Source: Macrobrachium rosenbergii (lineage: Eukaryota > Arthropoda > Malacostraca > Decapoda > Palaemonidae). From it: a stretch of DNA of 64,000 nucleotides. Position numbers and translations under genes: made by a program. Positions 34,931 to 45,687 of the stretch are shown here, piece after piece (positions within the stretch are counted from its first letter, which is position 1; each line of letters starts with the position of its first letter). The stretch is taken from positions 18,996,202-19,060,201 of the forward strand of contig NC_089762.1 in NCBI RefSeq assembly GCF_040412425.1, in the 5' to 3' direction. The notes under the pieces were generated by a model. The model was not told where the DNA came from, made no database searches, and saw only the letters and a list, made by a program, of their open reading frames with translations.

Positions 34931-34978
34931 GCAGTTCACTGGCCCTGGAAGACGGAAGCTGGAAACACGAAAGAGAAG
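34931..34978 (-). repeat. Isolated inverted remnant of the 98-bp satellite
   Basis: Seven bases after the right terminus of the hairpin array, gttcactggccctggaagac followed by ggaagctggaaacacgaaag and agaagcccgga is the reverse complement of about half a satellite unit from 9.7-28.8 kb, with a few substitutions. It retains the 7-bp agtttcc-type duplication (as agcttcc), so it derives from the 98-bp subfamily or its ancestor. Confidence 0.85.
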
Positions 34979-35758
34979 CCCGGAAGTTATTCTTAAGTGG
35001 GAGAAGGAATGCATATTCTAATGTATATTTGTGTCTGCCTGTAGCATAAGATTTTTAAGCAAATGTTGCTGCAAAGCGCGGAACACCTTTCGAAGAAAAA
35101 GAAAAAATCTGTGTGTGGGGCCCCTTGTATTATTTACACTAATGCAACAGATATCAACTGTCAAGGCTTATCAGTCCTAAGATACTGCTTTCCATGTCGT
35201 CACAATTTTTTATATGTAGACAATTATCACAACTAACATTTCAATTTTCCTTGTGTAAATTAAAAACTTTTGTACAAAAAAAATTAAAATTTTACTCGTA
35301 CTTGACTACAGAAACGTAGGTTTAAGGGCCTAGTCTGCTTTAACGGATCATAGACCTACTGTATGTTATATACCTCTATGCTATGCAGGATGCTGCGTAT
35401 GCAACATAGTTACTTTTTTACCTTTGTAAACTCGGGTAACAAATCATATTGGTTGGCTCGGTAAGTGTGGTTTTTATTTCTAGAAGGGGGGAGACCATAT
35501 ATATTAATTACACGTCGGTCTTGCTCGTCCACTCTCGGATAATTAAACCAGTCACCAGGATAAAGTTTCAATTCATTAAGACGATAAGAACCAAGTTGAA
35601 CCCGTCATCGAGCGCCATATATCAACAACTATATTGCTGTTGCCAAAACGTAGTTAACCACAGGTTTATTACTAGATTTTTAAATTAAATCTTTCAGGAA
35701 TAAAAACTTGTCATGTACGTACCTGTTTTCACTGATTCTAAATACGAACAATTCTTTA

Positions 35759-35761
<3 letters not shown>
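34979..35761. other. AT-rich sequence, nothing recognised
   Basis: No gene, RNA or known repeat is supported. A 79-codon frame at 35,449 starts with a non-ATG codon and looks random. Confidence 0.4.

Positions 35762-35831
<70 letters not shown>
35762..35831. repeat. (TA)n microsatellite, left side of a palindrome
   Basis: About 35 TA dinucleotides, ending 34 bp before the left arm of the palindrome at 35,865. Confidence 0.97.
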
Positions 35832-35836
<5 letters not shown>

Positions 35837-35864
35837 TTTTATCACACCATGATTTATATACAAT

Positions 35865-36202
35865 CATGAAGCTACAAATGTCGTTTAATATCAAATTCAC
35901 GCTACCTCGAGAGTATCTCCGATGGAGAATTATCACCGAAGGGGAATTTATATAAGTGATAAATACTGGTACCGCTCATTTATCACCCTTGATATGGACC
36001 CATTCAATAACTCTCCATCGGACGTCACCACCGCGCGGTGGTAACGTTTACTGGAGTTGTTGAATGGGTCCATGTCAAGGGTTCGCGTCCCAGTGGTAAC
36101 TGTTCATTTATCACTTATATAAATTCCCCTTCGGTGATAATTCTCCATCGGAGATACTCTGAGAGCGTGAATTTGATATTAAACGACATTTGTAGCTTCA
36201 TG
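35865..36202. mobile_element. 338-bp near-perfect palindrome (foldback element) between (TA)n tracts
   Basis: Outer arms: catgaagctacaaatgtcgt onward (35,865-35,963) pairs with 36,106-36,202. Inner arms atggacccattcaa and ttgaatgggtccat pair about the exact centre, the 14-bp palindrome ccaccgcgcggtgg at 36,028-36,041. The arms differ by a few substitutions and short indels (for example cgctacctcgagag against cgctctcagag). There is no coding capacity. The ttcgcgtccc segment in the right half resembles a tRNA B box, but no tRNA fold is evident. Confidence 0.85.
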
Positions 36203-36229
36203 TTTGATATTAAATATTTATATATTATG

Positions 36230-36232
<3 letters not shown>

Positions 36233-36281
<49 letters not shown>
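36233..36281. repeat. (TA)n microsatellite, right side of a palindrome
   Basis: About 24 TA dinucleotides, beginning about 30 bp after the right arm of the foldback. Confidence 0.95.
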
Positions 36282-36286
<5 letters not shown>

Positions 36287-37397
36287 TAATATATAATATC
36301 AAACGTTATACATCAACTTCCAGATCAAAACGTTTGCCTACCTTGGTGGTTTAAATTGCCTTGGAAAGAATTGTTAATTCCGGGTTTCAGAACATAAAAT
36401 ACCCAACGTTAATTCGAAAACTTGTTCTAAAATTAATATAGATTAAACAAAATATCAAATCAGTGACTGTAGGCACATGATCATTGCAACTGAATCATTT
36501 TTGTATGTATCAAGAGGAGGCCTATGCTGTCAAAAACTCTCCTACACCGTGCGGACTTAGCCCCCTCCCCGAGATGCGGTGTTTGTGGCAACACTGTTGT
36601 AACCGTCACCTTCTATGGTTCTGTTTGTAGAGTGAAATTATTACATTATATTTTAGTGATTTTCTCTTTTATTACGAACTCTTTCGCAATGTCTGCAATA
36701 TATGTGCTTCTTGAAAGTCTGTCGTAGTTGTTATTGGTGGAAACAGCGCTTTAAAATACCTGAAAAGACGAAATATATTGGTGAGTGGGTCAGAGTAACC
36801 AGCGTCCCTTGTACACTCGAATCGTTCTACTTAACTGTAGTTCACTCTCACTCACTCCCTCTAGTGGCCCTCGGGCCTCTTCGTGGCCCATGGCCATGTC
36901 CGCATGCATTAGACCTCCCCTAGTTCCCCTGTAGAGTGCTGCATCTCCAATTATTGTCAGGACCCTACACTCCCAATTCTCTTATATATCTGAACACATT
37001 ATCTTTCCATCTCATCCTTGGTCTCCCCACCTGTCTTCTTAAATGGGACCTGTTATTCTACGCAAAATGTGTCGCCATCGTTAATATTTATCAAAAATTA
37101 TTGTCGTTATTAATGCTAGTTCTGTCCAATATCCATATAAAAACTTCATTCTTTCCTAGGTAGTGGACCCCAAGGGTTTTTGAGGGTCGTTATCAAGGAC
37201 TAATATTTCTTGGGGGTCATCTTAATGATATTTACAGTCTTTTGTTTATGTTTTTGCGGTAATCCCCAACGGTTTTAGTGTTCGGTATTTTGATTAACTA
37301 GACAAGCTGTGGGTACAGTTGATGACAAAATTGTAACGAGATTTTTGTGGTTGATTACACAGCTTGCAACGAGGACCTTGGTTGTAATTTTAAGTTT
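36282..37397. other. AT-rich sequence; possible trace of a retrotransposon coding end
   Basis: A 67-codon frame at 36,524-36,727 contains SPRCGVCG followed by hydrophobic and aromatic residues, vaguely like the Cys-rich C-terminal end of non-LTR reverse transcriptases. It lacks the usual downstream His and Cys, so I do not call it. Otherwise no feature was recognised. Confidence 0.3.
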
Positions 37398-37765
37398 TCT
37401 GGAAATCGGGCACCTCTCATGTGGGGACAGAGCCGTCTGTGCAGCTCTCACCTGATGCACTTTATGAAAGGGTGTTTGCACCGTCCCTTCGCCTCCTAGC
37501 TACACCCACTTTTTAACTTTTTACTTTACCTCCATTCCCACTTCCTTTCTTCAGTCTAGCTGTCCAACCACCCTAATTATTACTTCTTAGTGCAATTGTG
37601 GGGTTTGCGTCTAGGTCCACTTTCAGATCCTTGTACTTCATCTCCTTTATTTTATGGATCTCTTTATCACGCCGCGCTGTCCAACTGCTCCTACTCTTTT
37701 CAGTCCGAAAGCGCTGAATATCCGAAAGTGCCTCAGTGCTTGGCTTGGCAGCTTAAATTTCTTAA
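37398..37765 (+). mobile_element. Diverged copy of SINE family A
   Basis: Order and spacing of landmarks match the copies at 4,323 and 7,872: a cacctc...gcactt segment, gtcccttcgcctcctagctacaccc, a pyrimidine-rich middle, ttagtgcaattgtgggg, then gcgctgaat...cctcagtgcttgg near the end. It is much more diverged, carries extra sequence, and has no evident target-site duplication. Confidence 0.6.
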
Positions 37766-38892
37766 AACCAGATTCACAAAGCCTTTGGTCGAATTGTAAA
37801 CAAATAACCAGTAGCATTAAGCAAGAGCGCTGTAGTACGAGCTATACTGAAATTCTTTTGGCAGACTAAGGAAACCAGTTCCTGAGGAGCTATCCTAGAG
37901 CTATCCCAAGGGCTGCAGTAACATCACAAACAACAACTCTGGTAATGGTCGCTATGCAATACTAAAGGCAGCCTGGAGGTGGTCTTTGATATAACTAGTT
38001 ATATCTAAAATGGATCACAAGTACTCCATTGTTTCCTGCAGGAATATTAATCACAGGGAGCAAGTGTCAGACTGAAGGGACTTGGCATACACAACCCGTC
38101 AGTTGTATACAATGCATTATCTTGCCCTCTGTTCAAGAAGGTGAGAAGCCGGTAAAACTCTGCCAAACCTCTGCCGGGTAACATCGACCTCATCTTTCTG
38201 ATGATCACCTCATGATATATAGAGACCTGATGAACATAATACCTCACATCTCCTTTCATGAGATGATTCAGCATCCCTGACGTGGGTCGCCCCATAATTC
38301 ATGGGCGCGTGGATATTGAATATTGGTGATCGCACTGATTTATTCGACGATCGTTTTATCGGCGCTGGAGGTCGTCTTTTAAGACTTGGTTTCGCATCCC
38401 ATCAGGTGGCTTATGGGTGTATAGTTCGCCTCCAGCATTAATCTTGCGCTTCTTACAAAGGGCCACGGGCAGACGATGAAAGACCGATCATGCTTTTCTG
38501 CGGTTTGTGTGCGTTTTGTGGTGGGTGCTTAGGTAGGTCGGGATTGGAGCCATGTTTGTGATTTGTGTTCGCCCTTTATTTGTGGCTTTGTTGCCTGATT
38601 AGTTGTAGTCTGTGGCTTGTGTTTGTTTGTATTTTGTATTCCTACGGTAGTTTTTTTTAGTGTTGTTTCTTTCAAATGCTTTATGTTTTACGTTGGTGTT
38701 TTTATTATTTTTGTATTGACTGCTTCCTTGCTTCTTCTTTTCCCTGGGTTTGGGTTTTCTCGATTCATCAGTTTGATCCATAGGAATTTATTTAAGGTCA
38801 GATTGAGATTTACTTTCTAAAAGCGGTTTGACCCAACTGCAAAACACTGGCGTTAGGAATGAAGTTGGCCCTGGGTAATAACTATTACGAAT
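37766..38892. other. Unique sequence with an 82-codon minus-strand frame
   Basis: An ATG-initiated frame of 82 codons lies at 38,047-38,295 (-), beginning MGRPTSGMLNHLMKGDVRYY. Its composition is protein-like, but I recognise no family or splice context. It could be a fragment of a decayed element. The rest of the stretch shows nothing identifiable. Confidence 0.3.
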
Positions 38893-38932
38893 TGGGGTTG
38901 GGGAGGGGGAGGGGGAAGGGAAGGGGAGGAAG
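38893..38932 (+). repeat. G-quadruplex-capable purine tract
   Basis: ggggttggggagggggaggg continues as ggaagggaaggggagg, giving six consecutive G-runs of three or more with 1-2-base loops. Confidence 0.8.
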
Positions 38933-39147
38933 GTTGCAGTCGGGAGTGCTGCATTTTGCTAAACTTTTTAAACTAATTTTACAACGTTTAATTGGTTGCA
39001 TGCTTTTGGTCTGTTTGGCGAAAGTCTCGGTCGTGTTTAAATTTGCATCTTACATTCGTATAATTAGGCGGGGAGGAGGAGTCTTTTGCGACCTCAGTCT
39101 GGGATGATTTTTCACTGTTTCCTTGTGGTGGTTCCTGACTTATATAA

Positions 39148-39459
39148 TTTCACCTCTGGTTCAGAGTTCTTTATTGGAGGGGTGGGTAGAGCTCTCGGCT
39201 AGCACGCTGGTGGCCCAGCGTTCGATTCTCCGACCGGCCAATGAAGAATTAGAGGAATTTATTTTTGGTGATAGAAATTTATTTCTCGTCATAATGTGGT
39301 TCAGATTCCACAATAAGCTGTAGGTCCCGTTGCTAGGTAACCAGTTGGTTCTTAGCCACGTAAATTAACCTAATCCTTCGGGCCAGCCCTCGGAGAGCTG
39401 TTAATCAGCTCAGTGGTCTGGTGAAACTAAGATATACTTTTCACCTCTGGTTCAGAGTT
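39148..39459 (+). mobile_element. tRNA-derived SINE with 21-bp target-site duplication
   Basis: The insert 39,169-39,438 begins with a tRNA-like head. The A box lies in gggtagagctctcggctagc and the B box is gttcgattctcc. The body runs through accggccaatgaagaattag and ctgtaggtcccgttgctagg to the tail cagctcagtggtctggtgaa...atactt. The 21-mer tttcacctctggttcagagt(t) is repeated exactly on both sides (39,148-39,168 and 39,439-39,459). A truncated minus-strand copy lies at 42,795-42,960 and a 3' fragment at 7,779. Confidence 0.92.
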
Positions 39460-40850
39460 ATTACTCTGTGTGAGCTTTTGCTTAATTGTATGTCACAGGA
39501 TGCTAGTGATTTTTTGAACAGATTAAAACAAAACATGAAAAAAATGATAACTACGTTGTCATAATTGTTACTTTAAGAATATAAATAGCAGTAAATGGCA
39601 GCAGCTCAAACCCTGAAGAGAAAGGTTATCATTCGCGAGAGATTCTGCTGGTAGAGAATGTGATAGTGATGCTTTTTACGCAAATCACTTCCTAATGTCT
39701 CGTTAATCGTCGGGTCGTAGGCTATTTTCGGCCAATTAAAGTAATTAGAACTAATTTAGTGCTTCCATTACGTTAATTTTCGTTTTCCTGCAAAGAAGAA
39801 ACTGGTTTAACGTGATACGAATTTTGACGGTAAAAAGCGAAAGAAATGAATCACAGGTGTTCCGTTTAATCTCGTTTCCTTATCCGGCGTAAAAATCCCC
39901 CTCCTATTATCTCGCGAATTGTGTTTAAAAGCTTAAATTTCATGTAATCTCGTAGAAAACTCGTTTTTACTCGCCATTTTGGCGAACTAGGTTACCCGGC
40001 GACGAAGTTTATCTAATACCGTTGTTACACAGCGCGTGTCTTTTATTCGTTTCGTTTCCATTGTACTCTTCGTTACTACTACAAGGGGTTCATTGTGGTG
40101 TCATTATACCGGAAAATGATAGGTCAAAAGGTGTGAAATTTTTTAGAATCTCTCTCCCTCTCTCTCTCTCTCTCTCATGTAATACGAACACCGTAGAAAG
40201 TACGCTTACTCTGTGTGGCCTCTATACTGATATGAAAATATTGTGTGTGTGTGCATTTTTGTTTTAATGTTAGCAACTAAGAGCCTTTATTTTATGTAGA
40301 GTCATATCCCTGAGTAAGCTTGGCTTTCAAAATCTTGTAGAAATCGTTCTTATGAAAAGAAAACTCTTGGCTTGAGTTAACTGGAAAAGGTCGGACAAGG
40401 ATTGGCTACTGTGTATAATTGTTGACTTTTTTGTTGGATAATTAAGGAAACGCCCAGTAGCCATGTCATTAAGGGTGATTGAGGCATAGGTTCCCGTACC
40501 TCCGCGACTCTTAGGACGCCGTCCCCGGCAGTTGGTCATGTCCGTAATGTCGATCCTGGTGCTCTTTGCCTCCTGATTCTAGCCCTTATGAACGATTTCC
40601 TTGTTATTTTATTCAGTTTTTTTTTCCGAAGGTTTCCACGTTGTGGCCTGGCTTCATGCCAGTGTAATGAAGAAGAGGTAGTCATGATTCAAGTGTTGTG
40701 TCTTCTTCGCTTCGTTTATTATACTCCGCCGCCTTTTGGGAATTATTATTATTTTTAATAATCATTGTTGATGTTTTCAGAAGACTGGAATTGGACACTT
40801 TAAACATGATTGTACTCATGGTTCTTTTTCGTATGGTCTCAGCCGGTTTA

Positions 40851-40852
<2 letters not shown>
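39460..40852. other. AT-rich sequence, nothing recognised
   Basis: Contains a short imperfect CT run at 40,147-40,176. No supported gene or known repeat. Confidence 0.4.

Positions 40853-40903
<51 letters not shown>
40853..40903. repeat. (CT)n microsatellite
   Basis: About 25 CT dinucleotides. Confidence 0.97.
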
Positions 40904-40906
<3 letters not shown>

Positions 40907-41184
40907 CTTTTAGCTTGCTGGTAGCGCGTATAGCTCACAAACTACGACCAATTGGCCTTGGGTGGCCAAAGTAGTGAACAAGTTGCGTAGTTGCCAGCCG
41001 ACTGTTGTGGGTCGACTTTAGCATGGATGGAGAGATAACTAGACGTTTGTGTTCATGCTCTTTCAAAATTGTTTACCAAAACGGGAGGGTCTCGACATGG
41101 TAATCTTCATCCAACCTGGTCGATAATAATAATAATTTGCAGGTTTAAAAAGATTTAAAATTTCATGTTTTGTGTAACATTTTA

Positions 41185-41185
41185 G

Positions 41186-41273
<88 letters not shown>
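41185..41273. repeat. Compound (AC)n(AT)n microsatellite
   Basis: Thirteen AC units pass directly into about 31 TA units. Confidence 0.97.
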
Positions 41274-41275
<2 letters not shown>

Positions 41276-41300
41276 ACAGAAACACTTTAAATGAAAAGCA

Positions 41301-41387
<87 letters not shown>

Positions 41388-41420
41388 ACAAAGCACTGTC
41401 TAAAATGAAAAGCACCAAAA
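41274..41420. repeat. Duplicated flank plus (TA)n
   Basis: After each (TA)n tract a related segment follows: tccacagaaacactttaaat...gaaaagcaccaa (41,273-41,305) and tccacaaagcactgtctaaaat...gaaaagcaccaa (41,385-41,418). The second TA tract spans 41,304-41,385. The tract and flank were duplicated as a unit. Confidence 0.85.
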
Positions 41421-41449
41421 TGAAGAAGCGAAACACAATACATGATTCT

Positions 41450-41697
41450 GACTGGTTCATCTACTTAGCTAGACACACCGTGCTTTCTTTTTTTCGCCTT
41501 TTAGGAGGTGATCCGAGAAGAGTATCACCTTCTGGTTCCTATGAGATGAGGTTGCAAGCCCTATATTTTTTCCATGACTTCTAGCCGGGGCAGGTACCCA
41601 CTGACAGGTGGATCGACTGGTGGCAGTGGGATTCGATCGAACCACGGCTTTAGGAGTGGAAGACGAGTGTGCTACAATTGCGCCGTGCCATGTATGT
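41450..41697 (-). mobile_element. Second tRNA-derived SINE family, minus orientation
   Basis: On the minus strand the sequence begins catggcacggcgcaattgta, an A-box-like head. It continues to gtggttcgatcgaatccc, a B box with a 3-base insertion, and then to a body with gtcagtgggtacctgccccg and aggaaccagaaggtgatact. The first and last bases of the tRNA-like head can pair (ggca/tgcc). It is not a tRNA gene because the B box and arms are disrupted and there is a long tail. No target-site duplication is evident. Confidence 0.55.
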
Positions 41698-41751
41698 GTT
41701 TATAATATTGTGTATATTTATACATATGTGTAAATAAATAATAGACAGATG

Positions 41752-41835
41752 TAACGTTCAGTGGTTTAGCGCTAAACTCACGTTCTCAACGTCCGTGGTT
41801 CGTTTCCTTCCCCCTCCTCCCACCATTTTACCCAC
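41752..41835 (+). mobile_element. tRNA-like SINE head
   Basis: gttcagtggtttagcgctaa...cgttctcaacgtccgtggtt followed by cgtttcc has the spacing of A and B boxes in a tRNA-derived SINE. The body beyond 41,835 is not matched by another copy in this window, so the extent is uncertain. Confidence 0.4.
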
Positions 41836-42140
41836 CTTTGAATAGAGACTAGCGTTCGCTGGGGTCAAGAAAGGTCATGGGGTTAGTAACCTTGTTCCTA
41901 GGAACTTTCAAAGAACCAGAGAAGACTACCCTTTTGGCGATACCCGTTCTAAATTACAGCAGGCACATTCTCTTCGAGCCACGTAATTGTCTGAATGTTT
42001 ACTTGAGAATGGAATGTTTATTTTTTGGATGTAAAATGTCAAAGTATAATTTTAATTTTTTTCGTATCATTTAACATGATTAACTGATTAGAAACTCTTC
42101 TTATGACAAATTTCCTTTCCCCTGCCTTCTCCTTTTGAAG
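41836..42140. other. AT-rich sequence, nothing recognised
   Basis: May include the body of the SINE head just upstream. No frame or further repeat was recognised. It ends in the pyrimidine tract of the exon candidate at 42,141. Confidence 0.35.
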
Positions 42141-42279
42141 CCATCTCCACTTCGAAGACGACCAGTATTGTGGTCCAGCACTGCCTGTTTACTCGAAGTC
42201 ATTTCAGCACTCGGAGAAAGAAGATCCGTCGTCGGTGTGGTCGTGGCCTCCTCCCTCCTCTGCGTGCTCTCTCCGCCGA
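42141..42279 (+). CDS. Possible internal coding exon, 139 bp
   Basis: The acceptor cccctgccttctccttttgaag ends at 42,140 and a donor-like gtgaat follows cgccga at 42,280. The segment is GC-richer than its surroundings and open in all three frames. The most protein-like frame (phase 2 in, phase 0 out) starts HLHFEDDQYCGPALPVYSKS and continues SFQHSEKEDPSSVWSWPPPS. No family is recognised, and the donor is weak. Confidence 0.22.
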
Positions 42280-42532
42280 GTGAATTTCCTCGGTGGTTCT
42301 CCCTGACACGCTCCCTTCACTTCTTTCCCACGCTGCCGCTATGCTCCTTACGATAATAGTTTTCACTCTTGCTTCTCGCTGCAACACCTATTTTTACCTG
42401 AGATACAACCCTGTGCTACGTCCCTCTCCTGCCTATTACCTGCTAACCATCTAACGAACATCCTTCTTGGAAGTTTGGGGACCACCTTGTTACTTTCTTT
42501 TGAACTGCTGCGTGATAAATTGATTTTCACAC

Positions 42533-42535
<3 letters not shown>

Positions 42536-42592
<57 letters not shown>
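42536..42592. repeat. (TA)n microsatellite
   Basis: About 28 TA dinucleotides. Confidence 0.97.
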
Positions 42593-42595
<3 letters not shown>

Positions 42596-42794
42596 AGTAT
42601 GTATGTATATTTAACCTAGCCCTCGGTTATCATAGAAGAGATGATTTAATTTCGATTCACATTTTGAATTAGACATAAACATGTACAGCGTAAAAATCAG
42701 CTTGCATTCCTCTTGATAACTGAATGGATAAGTAGTCCCTGTTTCAGGTGAATCAAACCCAAAAAACATACAGTAGAATCTCTGCCTGGCCAGA

Positions 42795-42960
42795 TGCGTA
42801 TATCATACGTATTTCCCAGACCACTGAGCTGATTAACAGCTCTCCTAGCAACGGAACCTACAGGTTATTGTGGAATCCGAACTACATTATAGCGAGAAAT
42901 GAATTTCTGTCACCAGAAATAAATTCCTCTTATTCTTCATTGGCCGGTCGGAGATTCTTA
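42795..42960 (-). mobile_element. 5'-truncated tRNA-derived SINE, minus orientation
   Basis: Its reverse complement reads taagaatctccgaccggcca, atgaagaataagaggaattt and so on to cagctcagtggtctggg, matching the body and tail of the SINE at 39,169. The tRNA-like head is missing. The 5' break abuts a (TCTG)n/(TA)n tract. Confidence 0.85.
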
Positions 42961-42967
42961 GTGAAAT

Positions 42968-44274
<1,307 letters not shown>

Positions 44275-44330
44275 GTAAGGACAGTGTTCCAAGCAATGGA
44301 GCTAACCTGAAGTTTTGTCAAGAGTTGAGA
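44275..44330 (+). CDS. Possible 56-bp exon with recursive-splice-like 5' edge
   Basis: The strong acceptor ttttctttttacag is followed at once by gtaagg, itself a donor consensus. A second donor (gagttgaga|gtaagt) lies 56 bp on. The enclosed frame enters in phase 1, leaves in phase 0 and reads KDSVPSNGANLKFCQELR. It is either an ordinary short coding exon or a recursive-splicing exon in a long intron. No family is recognised. Confidence 0.3.
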
Positions 44331-45121
44331 GTAAGTAAAATTCATATTTTTGTTGTTGGCTCACGAGGTGATCGATTTAGTCTTTTTGTGATATTTAGCC
44401 GGATGATTACATCTGGCAGGTTGATATATTCGTAGTGAAACTAGAAAGCCATGTTATTTTCATCTGGTTTCTCTCTCTTTATTATAACCAGTTTATTTAG
44501 TATTTTTTTTTTTTTTATATTTCCCCTCAGAATCTGCATGAAGTTCATAAATTATTACGACGTCTCTCAGGCTGCTCTTTTGAAAGCATACGATTTTTAG
44601 ATTTAAATTTCATTAAATAAACAGGGATGCAGTGAATAAGGAGAGGGATTAATCCCAGCTCATTACTGTGGGCGAGGTCGCCTGGATGGGCACGCTTTAT
44701 TGAAACCCCCCTTTTTTTTTTTTTGCCTCGGTTGACCTAAGCAGTAAATTAGGTATTCTGATAGTTTGATGACTAGTTGTCATAAACTAACATTAAAATG
44801 GTAAAGGATCTTTTATTCTCTTTTCAAGAGACTTTCTAAGAACTGGAGAGAACCTCCTGAAGGTGCGGCCACACTTCAGTCAAACAAGTCATCAACTCGC
44901 GTCGGCAACGTATCAAATTGGATGAATGGAAGATAATAACTTATTGGTAGTTCTGACGAGTGCTTCGTAGGATTATTTAGTATCGGCGAAAGGTTCGTTC
45001 TCTACTTGCGGTCGTTGGCTTATTTTCAACCTGTTTGTGATATGTAAGCGATAAGTAGCCGCCATGCGTTGATGACACGTTTCACTTAGTTGGGATGCAC
45101 CATAAGAAAAAGATTTATGTG

Positions 45122-45124
<3 letters not shown>
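44331..45124. other. AT-rich sequence, nothing recognised
   Basis: Contains homopolymer T runs near 44,503 and 44,711. No gene is supported. Confidence 0.4.

Positions 45125-45195
<71 letters not shown>
45125..45195. repeat. (TA)n microsatellite
   Basis: About 35 TA dinucleotides, left flank of the first hairpin at 45,244. Confidence 0.97.
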
Positions 45196-45198
<3 letters not shown>

Positions 45199-45243
45199 TG
45201 TCTTTTACTGTAATACTAGAGTATAATATGAAGATAAAAATAT

Positions 45244-45332
45244 AAAAACACTATTTGAACGTTGCAACCATATATTTCGGGCACAGAAGGAAGTGCCCGA
45301 AATATGTGGTTGCAACGTTCAAATAGTGTTTT
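45244..45332. mobile_element. Hairpin (40-bp arms) between (TA)n tracts
   Basis: Left arm aaaaacactatttgaacgtt...tttcgggcac (45,244-45,284) pairs with gtgcccgaaatatgtggttg...atagtgtttt (45,293-45,332) across an 8-base loop, with only a base or two mismatched. Beyond the arms, gataaa and tttatc also pair, extending to the TA tracts on both sides. No coding capacity. Confidence 0.85.
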
Positions 45333-45346
45333 ATGGGGCTTTTTAT

Positions 45347-45349
<3 letters not shown>

Positions 45350-45421
<72 letters not shown>
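45350..45421. repeat. (TA)n microsatellite shared by two hairpins
   Basis: About 36 TA dinucleotides lie between the hairpins at 45,244 and 45,421. Confidence 0.97.
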
Positions 45422-45426
<5 letters not shown>

Positions 45427-45556
45427 CACGAAGGAAAGGGAAAGACTGGAGTGCTGCGAGGCCTTTCGACTCTCGTCCTTTCGTATGCTAAGTAAAGGAC
45501 GAAAGAGTCGAAAGGCCTCTGCAGCACTCCAGTGTTTCCTTCCCTTCGTGGATTTT
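45421..45556. mobile_element. Second hairpin (about 64-bp arms) between (TA)n tracts
   Basis: Left arm aaaattcacgaaggaaaggg...actctcgtcctttcg (45,421-45,485) pairs with cgaaagagtcgaaaggcctc...cttcgtggatttt (45,500-45,556). There are a few mismatches and short indels. Its sequence is unrelated to the neighbouring hairpin, but it has the same architecture of a foldback bordered by TA repeats. Confidence 0.85.
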
Positions 45557-45600
45557 ATCTTTATTTATATATTCATCACGTTCCATATTTTCGTGATCCA

Positions 45601-45605
<5 letters not shown>

Positions 45606-45687
<82 letters not shown>
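45606..45687. repeat. Compound (TA)n(TG)n microsatellite
   Basis: About 34 TA units followed by six TG units. Confidence 0.96.

Noticed and set aside
38047..38295. 82-codon ATG-initiated minus-strand frame
   Set aside because: Protein-like in places, but isolated, with no recognisable domain, splice sites or repeat match, so I kept it only as a note in the surrounding stretch.
39169..39240. A functional tRNA gene at the SINE head
   Set aside because: A and B boxes are present, but the stems are degraded, the sequence continues into a SINE body, and a target-site duplication surrounds the whole unit.
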